A stretch of 64,000 nt of DNA from Crenobacter oryzisoli. Its GTDB lineage: Bacteria > Pseudomonadota > Gammaproteobacteria > Burkholderiales > Chromobacteriaceae. The position numbers and the translations under genes were made by a program. The stretch covers positions 1 through 64,000 of the forward strand of contig NZ_JAUEDK010000024.1 in assembly GCF_030385785.1 (NCBI RefSeq), written 5' to 3'. Shown piece after piece: positions 54,580 through 62,826 of the stretch; within the stretch, counting starts at the first letter, position 1, and the number at the start of each line of letters is the position of its first letter. The notes under the pieces are model-generated. The model was not told the origin of the DNA and ran no database searches. It saw only the letters and a program-made list of their open reading frames with translations.

Positions 54580-56013
54580 ATGACCCTGTTGAAACAAACC
54601 GTGATCTGTTCCGCGCTGGCCTCGCTGCTGGCCGGCTGCGCCACCCCGGCGCTGACCCCACCGGCACCGACTGAGCTCGTGCCCCCCAGCTACCAGCATG
54701 CCAGCGCCGCGTCCGAGAACAATGTGCCGCGCCAGTGGTGGCGGCTGTACCACGACGCCACGCTGAACAAGCTGGTGGAAACCACGCTGCGCGACAACCC
54801 CTACACCCAGGTGGCGCACCTGCGCCAGATCGCCGCCGAGGCGCAGACCCGGCTGGCCAACGCCGACCGGCTGCCGCAGCTGAACGCCGGCGTTGGCTTC
54901 AGCAACTCGCGCACATCGACCAATACCGCACTGGGCCAGATCCTGGGCCACCAGACCATCAGCGGCGACAAGTTCACCGCCGGATTCGACGCCGCGTGGC
55001 AGGTCGATGTCTGGAACCGGGTCGGCTACGCGGTGGCAGCGGCCAAGGCCGGCGAAGAGGCCGAGCAAGCCTACGCCCGCATGATCGAACAGACGCTCAG
55101 CTGGGAGGTGGCGGTCAGCTACTGGCAGTACCGGTTGGCCGAGTCCGACCTCGCGCTGCTCACCGACATCCGCCAGCAGCGCACCGAGGCCGAGAGCGTG
55201 CTGGCCGGACGCTTCGAGGCAGGCCTGATCGGAGAGCTGGACCTGGCACGCGCGCGGCTCGAATCGCGCAACGCTGAGGCCGACATCGAAGACGCGAAGA
55301 AGCGCATGAGCTTTGCCGAGCACGAGTTGGCGACGCTGACGGTCAGGCCGGTGGCGCAGTTCAGCGTGCCGCGCGATGCGGCTTATCGGCTGCCGGAGGT
55401 GCCGGAGATCAGCCCCGGCCTGCCGGCCTCCATCCTACGCCACCGCCCGGATTTGGCGCAGTCGGCCCAGAACATCCGCGCCTTGCTGGCGCAGAAGGAA
55501 ATCGCCGACACCGCCTTTTACCCATCGATCAGCCTGACCGGCAATTTCGGCTTCGCCTCGATGGATCTGAGGAACCTGACGAATAGCGATTCGCGCCAGT
55601 TCTCGCTCGGGCCGATCGCCATTTCGCTGCCCATCCTCGACGGCGGACGAATCCGCGCCAACCAGACCATCGCCGACGCGCGCTACCAGGAGGCGCTCAA
55701 CGTCCACAAGGTCCAGCTCCTGATCGCGCTGCGCGAAGTGGACGATGCGCTGACCGAGGCCGAATCCTGCCGCAACCAGGCCGCGCTGCTGCAAGCGGCG
55801 CGCGACTCGGCGCAGCGCGTGTCCCGCCTGGCCCATGCGCGCTACGACAAGGGCGCGGTGAATTATCTGGACGTCGCCCAGGCCGATCGCGACCTGGCCG
55901 CCGCCGAGCTCAAGCTTCAGCGCAACCACCTGAAGGGGCTGCTGGCCTCGACCCAACTGGTGTATGTGCTGGGCGGCGGCTGGCACGAAGACGCCGCAGC
56001 GACGCCCCGCTAA
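54580..56013 (+). CDS. NodT/OprM-type outer-membrane efflux lipoprotein
   Basis: The 477-residue protein has a lipoprotein signal (SALASLLAGC) and the two long coiled-coil repeats of the TolC-like outer-membrane factors: WRLYHDATLNKLVETTLRDNP near the start, LARARLESRNAEADIEDAKK, and the second-repeat RPDLAQSAQNIRALLAQKEIADTAFYPSISLTGNFG. It forms the exit duct of the tripartite pump. I used the ATG at 54580, with AAGGA 9 bp upstream, rather than a GTG at 54562. Confidence 0.92.
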   Translation: MTLLKQTVICSALASLLAGCATPALTPPAPTELVPPSYQHASAASENNVPRQWWRLYHDATLNKLVETTLRDNPYTQVAHLRQIAAEAQTRLANADRLPQLNAGVGFSNSRTSTNTALGQILGHQTISGDKFTAGFDAAWQVDVWNRVGYAVAAAKAGEEAEQAYARMIEQTLSWEVAVSYWQYRLAESDLALLTDIRQQRTEAESVLAGRFEAGLIGELDLARARLESRNAEADIEDAKKRMSFAEHELATLTVRPVAQFSVPRDAAYRLPEVPEISPGLPASILRHRPDLAQSAQNIRALLAQKEIADTAFYPSISLTGNFGFASMDLRNLTNSDSRQFSLGPIAISLPILDGGRIRANQTIADARYQEALNVHKVQLLIALREVDDALTEAESCRNQAALLQAARDSAQRVSRLAHARYDKGAVNYLDVAQADRDLAAAELKLQRNHLKGLLASTQLVYVLGGGWHEDAAATPR

Positions 56014-56067
56014 GCCCCCTTAACTCCCTTAACCCCCGTCCAACCTCACTTTTACACGGTACACAAC

Positions 56068-56283
56068 ATGTTCTATCAGAAAAACCTTCCGCGCTGGGAG
56101 CGAGTGCTGCGCGTCCTCGCCGGCCTGCTCGTCATCATCGTGGCCCTGTCGCTGCCGCTGGCAGGCTGGATTCGCGGGCTGATCGTGGTCAGCGCCGCCG
56201 CCTTCCTGTTCTTCGGACTGATCGGTTTCTGCCCGGCCTGTGCCATGGTCGGCAGGAAACTGGACGCCAAGAGCAAGCAGTAG
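56068..56283 (+). CDS. DUF2892 (YgaP-like) small membrane protein
   Basis: The 71-residue protein has two hydrophobic helices and the short conserved pair FLFFGLIGFCPACAMVG, with two cysteines, as in the membrane part of YgaP and in stand-alone DUF2892 proteins. In many genomes these sit beside sulfur-transfer (rhodanese) genes. The role here is unknown; the sulfur link would fit a cysteine-based pathway but is speculative. Confidence 0.75.
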   Translation: MFYQKNLPRWERVLRVLAGLLVIIVALSLPLAGWIRGLIVVSAAAFLFFGLIGFCPACAMVGRKLDAKSKQ

Positions 56284-56334
56284 CCGCCACCGCCCGGGCC
56301 GACAGGCCCTTCACCCCATGCAGCGCGACATACC

Positions 56335-57576
56335 ATGATTCAATCCATCGACACCCTCATCATCGGCGGCGGACAGGGCGGCCTGGCCACCAGTTATTAC
56401 CTGAAGCAGCAAGGCCGCGAGCACCTGATCCTCGAACAGTCCGACCAGGCCGGTTCGGCCTGGCGCGACGGCCGCTGGGACTCCTTCACCCTGGTCACGC
56501 CGAACTGGGCGTTCCGGCTGCCCGGCGCCGAGTACGCCGGGGACGACCCGGCCGGCTTCCTCGACCGCGACCAGGTGGTCGAAATCTTCGCCGGCTATGC
56601 CGACAAGTTCGGCCTGCCGCTGCGCACCCGTACCCGGGTCAGCGCGGTCGAGGCCAGCCCGGAGGGGGGCTTCCTGGTGCATACCCAGGACACCACCTAC
56701 CAGGCACGCAACGTGGTCGTGGCCACCGGCCTGTTCCAAGCGCCGCGGATTCCGGTGTTCGCCGAGCGCCTGCCGGCCGACGTCGTCCAGCTGCATTCGG
56801 GCGACTATCGCAACCCAGACCAGCTGCCCGAGGGGGGCGTCCTCGTGGTCGGCAGCTCGCAGTCGGGCTGCCAGATCGCGCAGGAGCTGCACCAGAGCGG
56901 CCGCCCCGTCTACCTGTGCACCAGCGGGGCGGGACGCATTCCGCGTACTTATCGCGGCCGCGACATCTTCGCTTGGGCGGCACTGATGGGCTTTTCCGAC
57001 CGCACTGTCGACCAGTTGCCGAGCCCCAGGGCCAAGTTCGCCGCCAACCCGCACATGGCAGGAAAGAGCGACGGCGGCAGCCTCAACCTGCACCAGTTCG
57101 CGCGCGACGGCATCCGGCTCTTGGGCCGCCTGCAGAATGTAGAGGACGGCAAGCTGCGGCTAGCGGGCGATCTGCACGACAACCTGGCCAAGGCCGACAA
57201 GTTCGAAGCCGACATGCTGCAGGGCATCGACGCCTACATCGCCCAGGCCGGCATCGACGCGCCGCTCGAAGCCTTGCCGCAATGGCAGGATGGCTATGCG
57301 CAGACGGCCATCGACGAACTCGACCTCGCCGCCAGCGGCATCCGGACCGTCATCTGGGCGATCGGCTACGACTTCGACTTCGGCATGGTCAAGTTCCCGA
57401 TCTTCGACGAGGACGGCTACCCGATCCAGCAGCGCGGTGCCACCGCGCAGCCGGGCCTGTACTTCGTCGGCCTGCCCTGGCTCCACAAGCAGAAATCCGG
57501 GCTGCTGGCCGGGGTGGCCGAGGACGCGGCCCATATCGCCCAACGCATCTGCGCCGAACAGACCTGCGCCGCCTAA
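56335..57576 (+). CDS. Flavin-dependent NAD(P)-linked monooxygenase-like oxidoreductase
   Basis: The 413-residue protein shows the two dinucleotide-binding motifs of flavin monooxygenases: FAD site IIGGGQGGLATSYYL near residue 11 and NAD(P) site VVGSSQSGCQIAQEL near residue 183, with VVATGLFQAPRIP between. The C-terminal half has VIWAIGYDFDF and ends in PGLYFVGLPWLHKQKSGLLAGVAEDA. The family oxidises N, S or ketone substrates; here it might tailor the NRPS product, for example oxidise a thiazoline, but that is inferred from location. Confidence 0.82.
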   Translation: MIQSIDTLIIGGGQGGLATSYYLKQQGREHLILEQSDQAGSAWRDGRWDSFTLVTPNWAFRLPGAEYAGDDPAGFLDRDQVVEIFAGYADKFGLPLRTRTRVSAVEASPEGGFLVHTQDTTYQARNVVVATGLFQAPRIPVFAERLPADVVQLHSGDYRNPDQLPEGGVLVVGSSQSGCQIAQELHQSGRPVYLCTSGAGRIPRTYRGRDIFAWAALMGFSDRTVDQLPSPRAKFAANPHMAGKSDGGSLNLHQFARDGIRLLGRLQNVEDGKLRLAGDLHDNLAKADKFEADMLQGIDAYIAQAGIDAPLEALPQWQDGYAQTAIDELDLAASGIRTVIWAIGYDFDFGMVKFPIFDEDGYPIQQRGATAQPGLYFVGLPWLHKQKSGLLAGVAEDAAHIAQRICAEQTCAA

Positions 57577-57581
57577 TGCAC

Positions 57582-57620
57582 CGGTCATTTGCCGGACGGC
57601 GGGGTCTGGGCAAATGACCG
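57582..57620. repeat. Perfect 12-bp inverted repeat
   Basis: CGGTCATTTGCC and GGCAAATGACCG stand 15 bp apart, right behind the flavin oxidoreductase gene. No T-run follows on either strand, so it is not a standard terminator. It may be a repeat element or a regulator site. Confidence 0.6.
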
Positions 57621-57651
57621 ATGTGGCACGCGACAGCAAGGCGGTCAAAGG

Positions 57652-58035
57652 ATGACGCCGAGCGACGTCCCTCCTCTAAGCATGCGCCTGGAACGGCTGC
57701 GACCGGGCCTGGTGCAAGCGCTGTTCTCCCCTCTTGAGCGCGCACCCGTGCCGGCCTGGCCCAAGACGGTGCTGCGCACGCTGTCACTTGAACGGCTGAA
57801 CGACCTGGAGTTGGCCGCCGTAGTACCATCGTGCGGCCGCGCGCTCCGAAGCCGCCAGCTCAGCGACCTGGCCGGGCGGCGGTGTGCCGGGGCAGCGCTA
57901 CAGGCGCTGACCGGACGCGACCATCTCGTTGGCCAGCAACCGGACGGCACGCCTTGCAGGCCAGTTCGCCAGCATTGCAAGCTAGCGACCGCAGACTGCC
58001 CCGAGTGTATCGTGAAGGGCTACGGCTCGTGCTGA
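57652..58035 (+). pseudogene. Truncated 4'-phosphopantetheinyl transferase (EntD/Sfp type)
   Basis: The frame opens at ATG 57652 (AAAGG before it) and shows the N-terminal part of an EntD-like transferase: LERLNDLELAAVVPSCGRAL, then RQLSDLAGRRCAGAALQALTG and GQQPDGTPCRP, which correspond to the region leading to the GSISH motif. At that point the sequence leaves the family: the GSISH-like stretch can be seen only in another frame (GQFASIAS) and the catalytic second half with the KExxxK motif is missing. It was probably the activating enzyme for the NRPS carrier domain and is no longer functional. Family assignment is moderately sure. Confidence 0.55.
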
Positions 58036-58337
58036 TAACGGACAAGCAACAAATATCTTATTTCTCAGATCCGTCGCCCCCATTCGGCATTGGGGCAACG
58101 AACATTCGACGCAACGGACGTTTGGGAGGAATTCGGTCATCGGCAAGCGGCATGCCGCGTGATATGGACGATGCTCGCAAACCGCCGAGCCAGCTAAGCG
58201 CCCGTAAAACGCTGAATAAAAACGAAGAATCTTCCCCTGTTGCGCCGCACCTCATCAAGGCGGGCACGCACGGCTTGAGCCGCGCCGCGCCACGAGTAAT
58301 ACTCGGACGATTAAGCAATACATAGAGGTATTCCTGC
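58036..58337. other. Intergenic region before rstA
   Basis: About 300 bp without a gene. It should contain the rstAB promoter. I found no RstA box and no clear terminator here. Confidence 0.5.
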
Positions 58338-59060
58338 ATGAGCCACCGCATTGTGTTTGTCGAAGACGACCCGGAACTGGCCGGGCTGATTTCCGACTTC
58401 CTGTCGCGCCACGATCTGGACGTGCAGATCGAGCCGCGCGGCGACACCGCGCTGGCAACTATCCTGGCAGCCAAGCCCGACCTCGTGCTGCTCGACATCA
58501 TGCTGCCGGGCAAGGACGGCCTGTCGGTGTGCCGCGAGCTGCGCCCGCAGTTCAACGGCCCGATCGTGATGCTGACCTCGCTGGACAGCGACATGAACCA
58601 GATCCTCGGCCTGGAGCTGGGTGCCAACGACTACATCCTGAAGACCACCCCACCGCCGGTGCTGCTGGCGCGCCTGCGCGCCCAGCTGCGCGACTACCGC
58701 CCGAGTGCTCCAGCCGAGGCCGCCGCCCCGGCGCCTTGCAAGGGCACCATGCAGAAGCTGCTGTTCGGCCAACTGGCGATCGACCCGGTCAGCCGCGACG
58801 TGATGCTCGACGACGAGCTGATCACTCTGTCCACCGCCGACTTCGACCTGTTGTGGCTGCTGGCCAGCCACGCCGGCGAGATCCTCAGCCGCGAAACGCT
58901 GCTCAAGGCGCTGCGCGGCGTCAGCTATGACGGCCTGGACCGCAGCGTCGACGTCGCGATCTCGCGGCTGCGCAAGAAGCTGGGCGATAACCCGACCGAG
59001 CCGTTCCGCATCAAGACCGTGCGCAACAAGGGCTACCTGTTCTCGCCGTCCGGCTGGTAA
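58338..59060 (+). CDS. rstA: Response regulator RstA
   Basis: The 240-residue OmpR-family regulator has a receiver domain with acidic pair VEDD at 8-11, phospho-acceptor Asp53 in LLDIMLPGKDG, LTSLDSD and Lys in ILKTTPPPVLLARLR, and a winged-helix domain ending LRGVSYDGLDRSVDVAISRL and KTVRNKGYLF. These stretches are almost those of enterobacterial RstA, where LKTTPP replaces the usual KP motif. RstA answers to acid and low Mg2+ via RstB and PhoP in enterics. rstB follows after 14 bp. Confidence 0.93.
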   Translation: MSHRIVFVEDDPELAGLISDFLSRHDLDVQIEPRGDTALATILAAKPDLVLLDIMLPGKDGLSVCRELRPQFNGPIVMLTSLDSDMNQILGLELGANDYILKTTPPPVLLARLRAQLRDYRPSAPAEAAAPAPCKGTMQKLLFGQLAIDPVSRDVMLDDELITLSTADFDLLWLLASHAGEILSRETLLKALRGVSYDGLDRSVDVAISRLRKKLGDNPTEPFRIKTVRNKGYLFSPSGW

Positions 59061-59074
59061 GGCGAACCGATCCG

Positions 59075-60397
59075 ATGCGTAAACTGTTCATCCAGTTCTA
59101 CCTGCTGCTGGTCACCTGCTTCATTGTCGCGGTGATCATGGTAGGTGCCGTCTACAAGCAGGCGGTCGACAAGGTCGGCGAACGCTACCTGTCCGACCTG
59201 CTGCGCACCTCGCTGTCGCTGATCGAGGCCGAGCTGAAGGGGGTGCCGCCGCAAATGTGGGGCGAAATGCTCGCCCGCGCCGACAACGATCTGTCCTTCC
59301 ACATCAAGGTCGAGCCGCTATCGCAGTACAGCCTGGACGACGAGTCGTACCAGGCACTCGCTAATGGCGACATCGTGATGATCGAGGACAGTTACCTGTT
59401 CCTTCAGCGCATCTCGAACAGCGACTACGTGTTGGTCGCCGGCCCGCTGCGCTACCTGTTCTTCCTGCACCAGCTCAAGTGGTTCGACTACGCGCTGCTG
59501 GCCTTCGTCGGCCTGTCACTGGCACTGCCGGTATTCCTGTGGATGCGGCCGCACTGGCGCGACCTGACGGCACTGGAACGCGCCGCCACCCGGCTCGGCG
59601 CCGGCCAGTTCGACACCCGTGTCAACCTGTCGGAACGCTCCGGCGTTGCTCGTCTGGGATTGGCGTTCAACCGCATGATCGACAGCATCAACGAGTTGTT
59701 GGCGAGCAAGAAGTCGCTGACCAATGCGGTGGCACACGAGCTGCGCACTCCGCTAGCGCGGCTGCGCTACCGGCTGGCGCTGCTGGAAAACGCCGATACC
59801 GCGGCGATGGAGCGCGACCTGAACGCGATCGACTCACTGATCGAGGAGTTGCTGCTGCATGCCCGGCTCGACCGCCCTGAGATGACACTGGCGCTCACCC
59901 AGCTCGATGCGGTGCCGTGGGCGCGCACCCGGCTCGCGGACATCAGCGCGATCGAACCGGAACTCCACTGGGTGCTCGCCACCGATGCCAGCACCCCATT
60001 GGCCATCCAGGCCGACAAGCACCTGCTTAGCCGTGCGCTCGACAACCTGTTGACCAATGCGCGCCGCTACGCGCGCAGCACGGTGCAGGTGAAGCTGGTC
60101 GAAGATCGGGACGGTTGGGCCCTCAGCGTCGAGGACGACGGCCCCGGCATCCCAGCGGAGGACTGCGACCGGGTATTTGAGCCTTTCGTGCGACTCGACG
60201 AGAGCCGCGCGCGCCATACCGGCGGCCACGGGCTGGGCCTGGCCATTGTCGCCGGCATTGCCCGGGCCCACCACGGCAGCATCAGCGTCGACAACGACGG
60301 CCCGCTCGGCGGCGCACGCTTCACGCTACGCTGGCCAAAACCCGTTGTCGTACATTCAGTTACATCGGGAAACATACCGGCAACAGACGATCGTTAA
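59075..60397 (+). CDS. rstB: Sensor histidine kinase RstB
   Basis: The 440-residue kinase has transmembrane helices at about 8-27 and 139-158 around a small periplasmic sensor, a HAMP-like linker, phospho-acceptor His221 in AVAHELRTPLARLRYRLAL and an ATPase domain (NLLTNARRYA, VEDDGPGIP, GGHGLGLAIVAGI). It pairs with RstA and has RstB length. An RstA-box match lies inside its last codons, upstream of the asr-type gene. Confidence 0.92.
   Translation: MRKLFIQFYLLLVTCFIVAVIMVGAVYKQAVDKVGERYLSDLLRTSLSLIEAELKGVPPQMWGEMLARADNDLSFHIKVEPLSQYSLDDESYQALANGDIVMIEDSYLFLQRISNSDYVLVAGPLRYLFFLHQLKWFDYALLAFVGLSLALPVFLWMRPHWRDLTALERAATRLGAGQFDTRVNLSERSGVARLGLAFNRMIDSINELLASKKSLTNAVAHELRTPLARLRYRLALLENADTAAMERDLNAIDSLIEELLLHARLDRPEMTLALTQLDAVPWARTRLADISAIEPELHWVLATDASTPLAIQADKHLLSRALDNLLTNARRYARSTVQVKLVEDRDGWALSVEDDGPGIPAEDCDRVFEPFVRLDESRARHTGGHGLGLAIVAGIARAHHGSISVDNDGPLGGARFTLRWPKPVVVHSVTSGNIPATDDR
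60351..60364 (+). promoter_or_regulatory. RstA box
   Basis: TACATTCAGTTACA matches the RstA consensus TACATNTNGTTACA in 11 of 12 defined positions. Two TACAT half-sites stand 10 bp apart, as for OmpR-type dimers. It lies within the end of rstB, 121 bp before the asr start. The -10 could be TAGAAT (60461-60466), but it is close to the start codon, so the promoter is not settled. Confidence 0.7.
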
Positions 60398-60485
60398 AGG
60401 GCAACCGTAGACTTCGCCCCCATGGAAAGCCGGCCTAAGCTCAGGAACCGGTACCCAACTTAGAATACGATCTCTGGAGTTAAGC

Positions 60486-61253
60486 ATGAAAAAGCTGTCC
60501 GTTCTCGCCCTGGCTGCGGCCCTTGGCCTGGCTTCCACCGCTGGTTTCGCTGCTGAAAAAGCCGCTGCTCCGGTTGTAAAGACCACCGCTAAGAAGACCA
60601 CCAAGAAAGCTGCCTCGGCTCCGGCTCAGAAAGCTCAAGCTGCCAAGAAAGTGGTGAAGAAAGCCGCTTCCGCTCCGGCCGCTCAAAAAGCCCAAGCTAC
60701 CAAGAAAGTAGTGAAGAAAGCCGCTTCCGCTCCGGCCGCTCAGAAAGCCCAAGCTGCTAAGAAAGTAGCTAAGAAAGCCGCTTCCGCTCCGGCCGCTCAG
60801 AAAGCCCAAGCTGCCAAGAAAGTAGCTAAGAAAGCCGCTTCCGCTCCGGCCGCTCAGAAAGCCCAAGCTGCCAAGAAAGTAGTGAAGAAAGCCGCTTCCG
60901 CTCCGGCCGCTCAGAAAGCCCAAGCTACCAAGAAAGTAGTGAAGAAAGCCGCTTCCGCTCCGGCCGCTCAGAAAGCCCAAGCTGCCAAGAAAGTAGCTAA
61001 GAAAGCTGCTTCCGCTCCGGCCGCTCAGAAAGCCCAAGCTACCAAGAAAGTAGCTAAGAAAGCCGCTTCCGCTCCGGCCGCTCAGAAAGCCCAAGCTGCT
61101 AAGAAAGTAGCTAAGAAAGCTGCTTCCGCTCCGGCCGCTCAGAAAGCCCAAGCTGCTAAGAAAGTGGTGAAGAAAGCCGCTTCCGCTCCGGCCGCTCAGA
61201 AAGCCCAAGCTGCAAAGAAAACTGTGAAGAAGGCTGCTTCGGCTGCCAAGTAA
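60486..61253 (+). CDS. asr: Asr-like acid shock protein with expanded Lys/Ala repeats
   Basis: The 255-residue protein has a Sec signal peptide (MKKLSVLALAAALGLASTAG, then FAA). The mature part is nearly pure repeat: eleven 18-19-residue units of the type KKAASAPAAQKAQAAKKVV, with Ala/Thr and Val/Ala variation. The core APAQKAQAAKK is that of enterobacterial Asr, a basic periplasmic protein induced by acid through RstA; E. coli Asr has only two to four such units and about 100 residues. The neighbourhood (rstA, rstB before, a YdgD-like protease after) supports asr rather than a cytoplasmic histone-like protein. GGAG precedes the ATG. It may buffer protons or shield envelope proteins. Confidence 0.85.
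   Translation: MKKLSVLALAAALGLASTAGFAAEKAAAPVVKTTAKKTTKKAASAPAQKAQAAKKVVKKAASAPAAQKAQATKKVVKKAASAPAAQKAQAAKKVAKKAASAPAAQKAQAAKKVAKKAASAPAAQKAQAAKKVVKKAASAPAAQKAQATKKVVKKAASAPAAQKAQAAKKVAKKAASAPAAQKAQATKKVAKKAASAPAAQKAQAAKKVAKKAASAPAAQKAQAAKKVVKKAASAPAAQKAQAAKKTVKKAASAAK
60603..61226 (+). repeat. 57-bp tandem repeat array in asr
   Basis: One unit of 54 bp followed by ten of 57 bp, nearly identical at DNA level. Differences are mostly single third-position or GCT/ACC-type changes. Such arrays readily gain or lose units in frame. Confidence 0.93.
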
Positions 61254-61279
61254 GTCCCAGTGAGTTGTTGATGACGGTT

Positions 61280-61306
61280 CCGGGGTGCTCTGCACCCCGG
61301 TTTTTT
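61280..61306 (+). terminator. Terminator after asr
   Basis: CCGGGGTG / CACCCCGG with a 5-nt loop and six T, 24 bp after the asr stop. Confidence 0.9.
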
Positions 61307-61323
61307 ATTTTAAACTCCGCATC

Positions 61324-62178
61324 ATGCCTATCCGCTCCTTCGCCGCCCTGTCGGCCGCCGCCCTCATCGCCCTGTCATTCGCAGGCCCCGCCCACGCCAT
61401 CAGCAAAGCCGAACGGCGCAAACTGTTCTTCGGCCACGACGATCGCCACACCCTCGTCCCCGATGCACTGCCTTGGCGCGCCATCGGCCAGATCGAAACC
61501 GCATCCGGCAGCATTTGCACCGCCACGCTGGTTGCCGACGACGTGGTGCTGACCGCCGGCCACTGCTTCAAGGACCCGGATACCGGTCGCTTTGACCCGG
61601 CGGTGACATTCTCCGCCGCGCTCAACGGCAAACACGCTGCGGCGCGCGTCGCCACCACCCGCGTTTTCGTCGACCGGCGCCTGTTTGCCGGCCTGACCAT
61701 CGAAGGCGGCGGGCTGCTCGTTGACCCGCGCGTCGCCCGTTACGACTACGCTTTCGTGCGCCTGGCCGAGCCGATCGGCCGCACACTCGGCACGCTGCCA
61801 TTGATCGGCGGCGACCGCGCCACGCTGAAGGCCAATCTCGACGACAGACGATGGCGAGTCACCCAGGCAGGCTATCCGATCGACGACCCCAGCCACCTGA
61901 CCGTGCACGAACAGTGTCGCGCCACCAAGCTGCTCGCTGACGGCCGGCTCAGCCACCGCTGTGACACCCTGCCCGGCGACAGCGGCTCGCCTTTGCTACT
62001 GATCGATGGCAACGGCAAGGCAACGATCATCGCACTGCAAAGCTCCGCGCCCAGTGCCGCGGACCGCTACCGCGCCGACAATATGGCACTATCGGTACCG
62101 GTATTCCGCGCCGCACTCGATCGCTTCATCGCCAGTGGCGCCAGCCCCAAGCCCGCCGCCGCGTCTGCTGCCCAGTAA
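61324..62178 (+). CDS. YdgD-like exported trypsin-fold serine protease
   Basis: The 284-residue protein has a signal peptide (LSAAALIALSFAGPAHA) and the chymotrypsin-fold triad: His80 in LTAGHC, Asp141 in YDYAFVRL and Ser220 in PGDSGSPLL. It resembles E. coli YdgD and V8-like glutamyl endopeptidases. In E. coli ydgD lies next to asr, and Asr is cut in the periplasm, so this enzyme could process the acid shock protein; that is inference. I used the ATG at 61324; an extension to 61285 would begin in the asr terminator. Confidence 0.85.
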   Translation: MPIRSFAALSAAALIALSFAGPAHAISKAERRKLFFGHDDRHTLVPDALPWRAIGQIETASGSICTATLVADDVVLTAGHCFKDPDTGRFDPAVTFSAALNGKHAAARVATTRVFVDRRLFAGLTIEGGGLLVDPRVARYDYAFVRLAEPIGRTLGTLPLIGGDRATLKANLDDRRWRVTQAGYPIDDPSHLTVHEQCRATKLLADGRLSHRCDTLPGDSGSPLLLIDGNGKATIIALQSSAPSAADRYRADNMALSVPVFRAALDRFIASGASPKPAAASAAQ

Positions 62179-62180
62179 TA

Positions 62181-62201
62181 AAAAAAAACCGCGCCGAAGC
62201 G
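62181..62201 (+). terminator. Left half of a terminator split by the IS4-type element
   Basis: The A-run and CCGCGCCGAAGCG here once continued directly into GCGGTTTTTTT now at 62845-62853. GCGCCGAAGCG (62191-62201) is duplicated at 62836-62846 as target site. The undisturbed hairpin would have been a perfect bidirectional terminator with a CGAA loop between the protease gene and rph. Confidence 0.8.
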
Positions 62202-62202
62202 T

Positions 62203-62237
62203 AATGCCGTTCACTTAAGCAAGTGAACGGCATTTTT
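62203..62237 (+). terminator. Palindrome at the left end of the IS4-type element
   Basis: Directly inside the terminal repeat its inverse follows, so AATGCCGTTCACTT / AAGTGAACGGCATT forms a stem with a 4-nt loop and T-run. It probably stops transcription entering the element, and now replaces the split terminator for the protease gene. Confidence 0.75.
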
Positions 62238-62293
62238 CATGGTGCGAATCTTGCTCATACTCCGGCCAGGTTGACTCCCTCACGTTGGTCAAT

Positions 62294-62826
62294 ATGGTAA
62301 GCAAGGCTCATAAACACCCTGATTTCTCTGCGCTTTCTCAGCAAATTGACCCGGCATGGATCGCCCACGCGCTTGCAGTGACCGGCAAAGCCAGCGTGCG
62401 CCGGCGTAGATTGCCGGCCGAACAGGTCGTCTGGCTGGTCATTGCGTTGGCTATGTACCGGCATCAGCCCATCCCGGAGGTCGTCGCTCATCTCGATCTG
62501 GTGCTGCCTGACGAGGTCAATCCAGATATTGCCAAGAGCGCCTTGACCCAGGCGCGGCAGCGCCTCGGCGAGGAACCGTTGGCCCAACTCTTCGGGCTCA
62601 GCGCGCTGGCTTGGGATGAGCGGCATCAGCGGGGAAGGATTTGCGCTATGAGTGGAGCTGGCTGGCGATCAGCAGCCCCGGCACCTTGCCGGCGCGCTTG
62701 CTGCGTCTGCGGGAACGCCTCGGGGAGTTGCTGCTACCGAAACAACGGCGGGGGCGTGAATGCCCCCGCGTGGTGAAAAAGCTGCCGTCCCGTTACCCAA
62801 TCAAACAGGTTCGATCTGCTAAGTGA
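62294..62826 (+). pseudogene. IS4-family transposase, internal deletion
   Basis: The first about 115 residues of an IS4 transposase are intact (ALSQQIDPAWIAHALAVTG, RRRRLPAEQVVWLVIALAMY, ALTQARQRLGEEPLAQLF). After WDERHQRG the DDE core is missing. The last about 58 residues (YEWSWLAISSPGTLPARLL to CPRVVKKLPSRYPIKQ) follow in another frame. It cannot be active. Confidence 0.88.

Noticed and set aside
60603-61226. Regular direct repeats that might suggest a CRISPR array
   Set aside because: The units are contiguous without spacers, keep one reading frame and code for the Asr repeat.
60486-61253. Histone H1-like or AlgP-like DNA-binding protein
   Set aside because: A clear Sec signal peptide and the APAQKAQAAKK core next to rstAB fit an exported Asr-type protein better.
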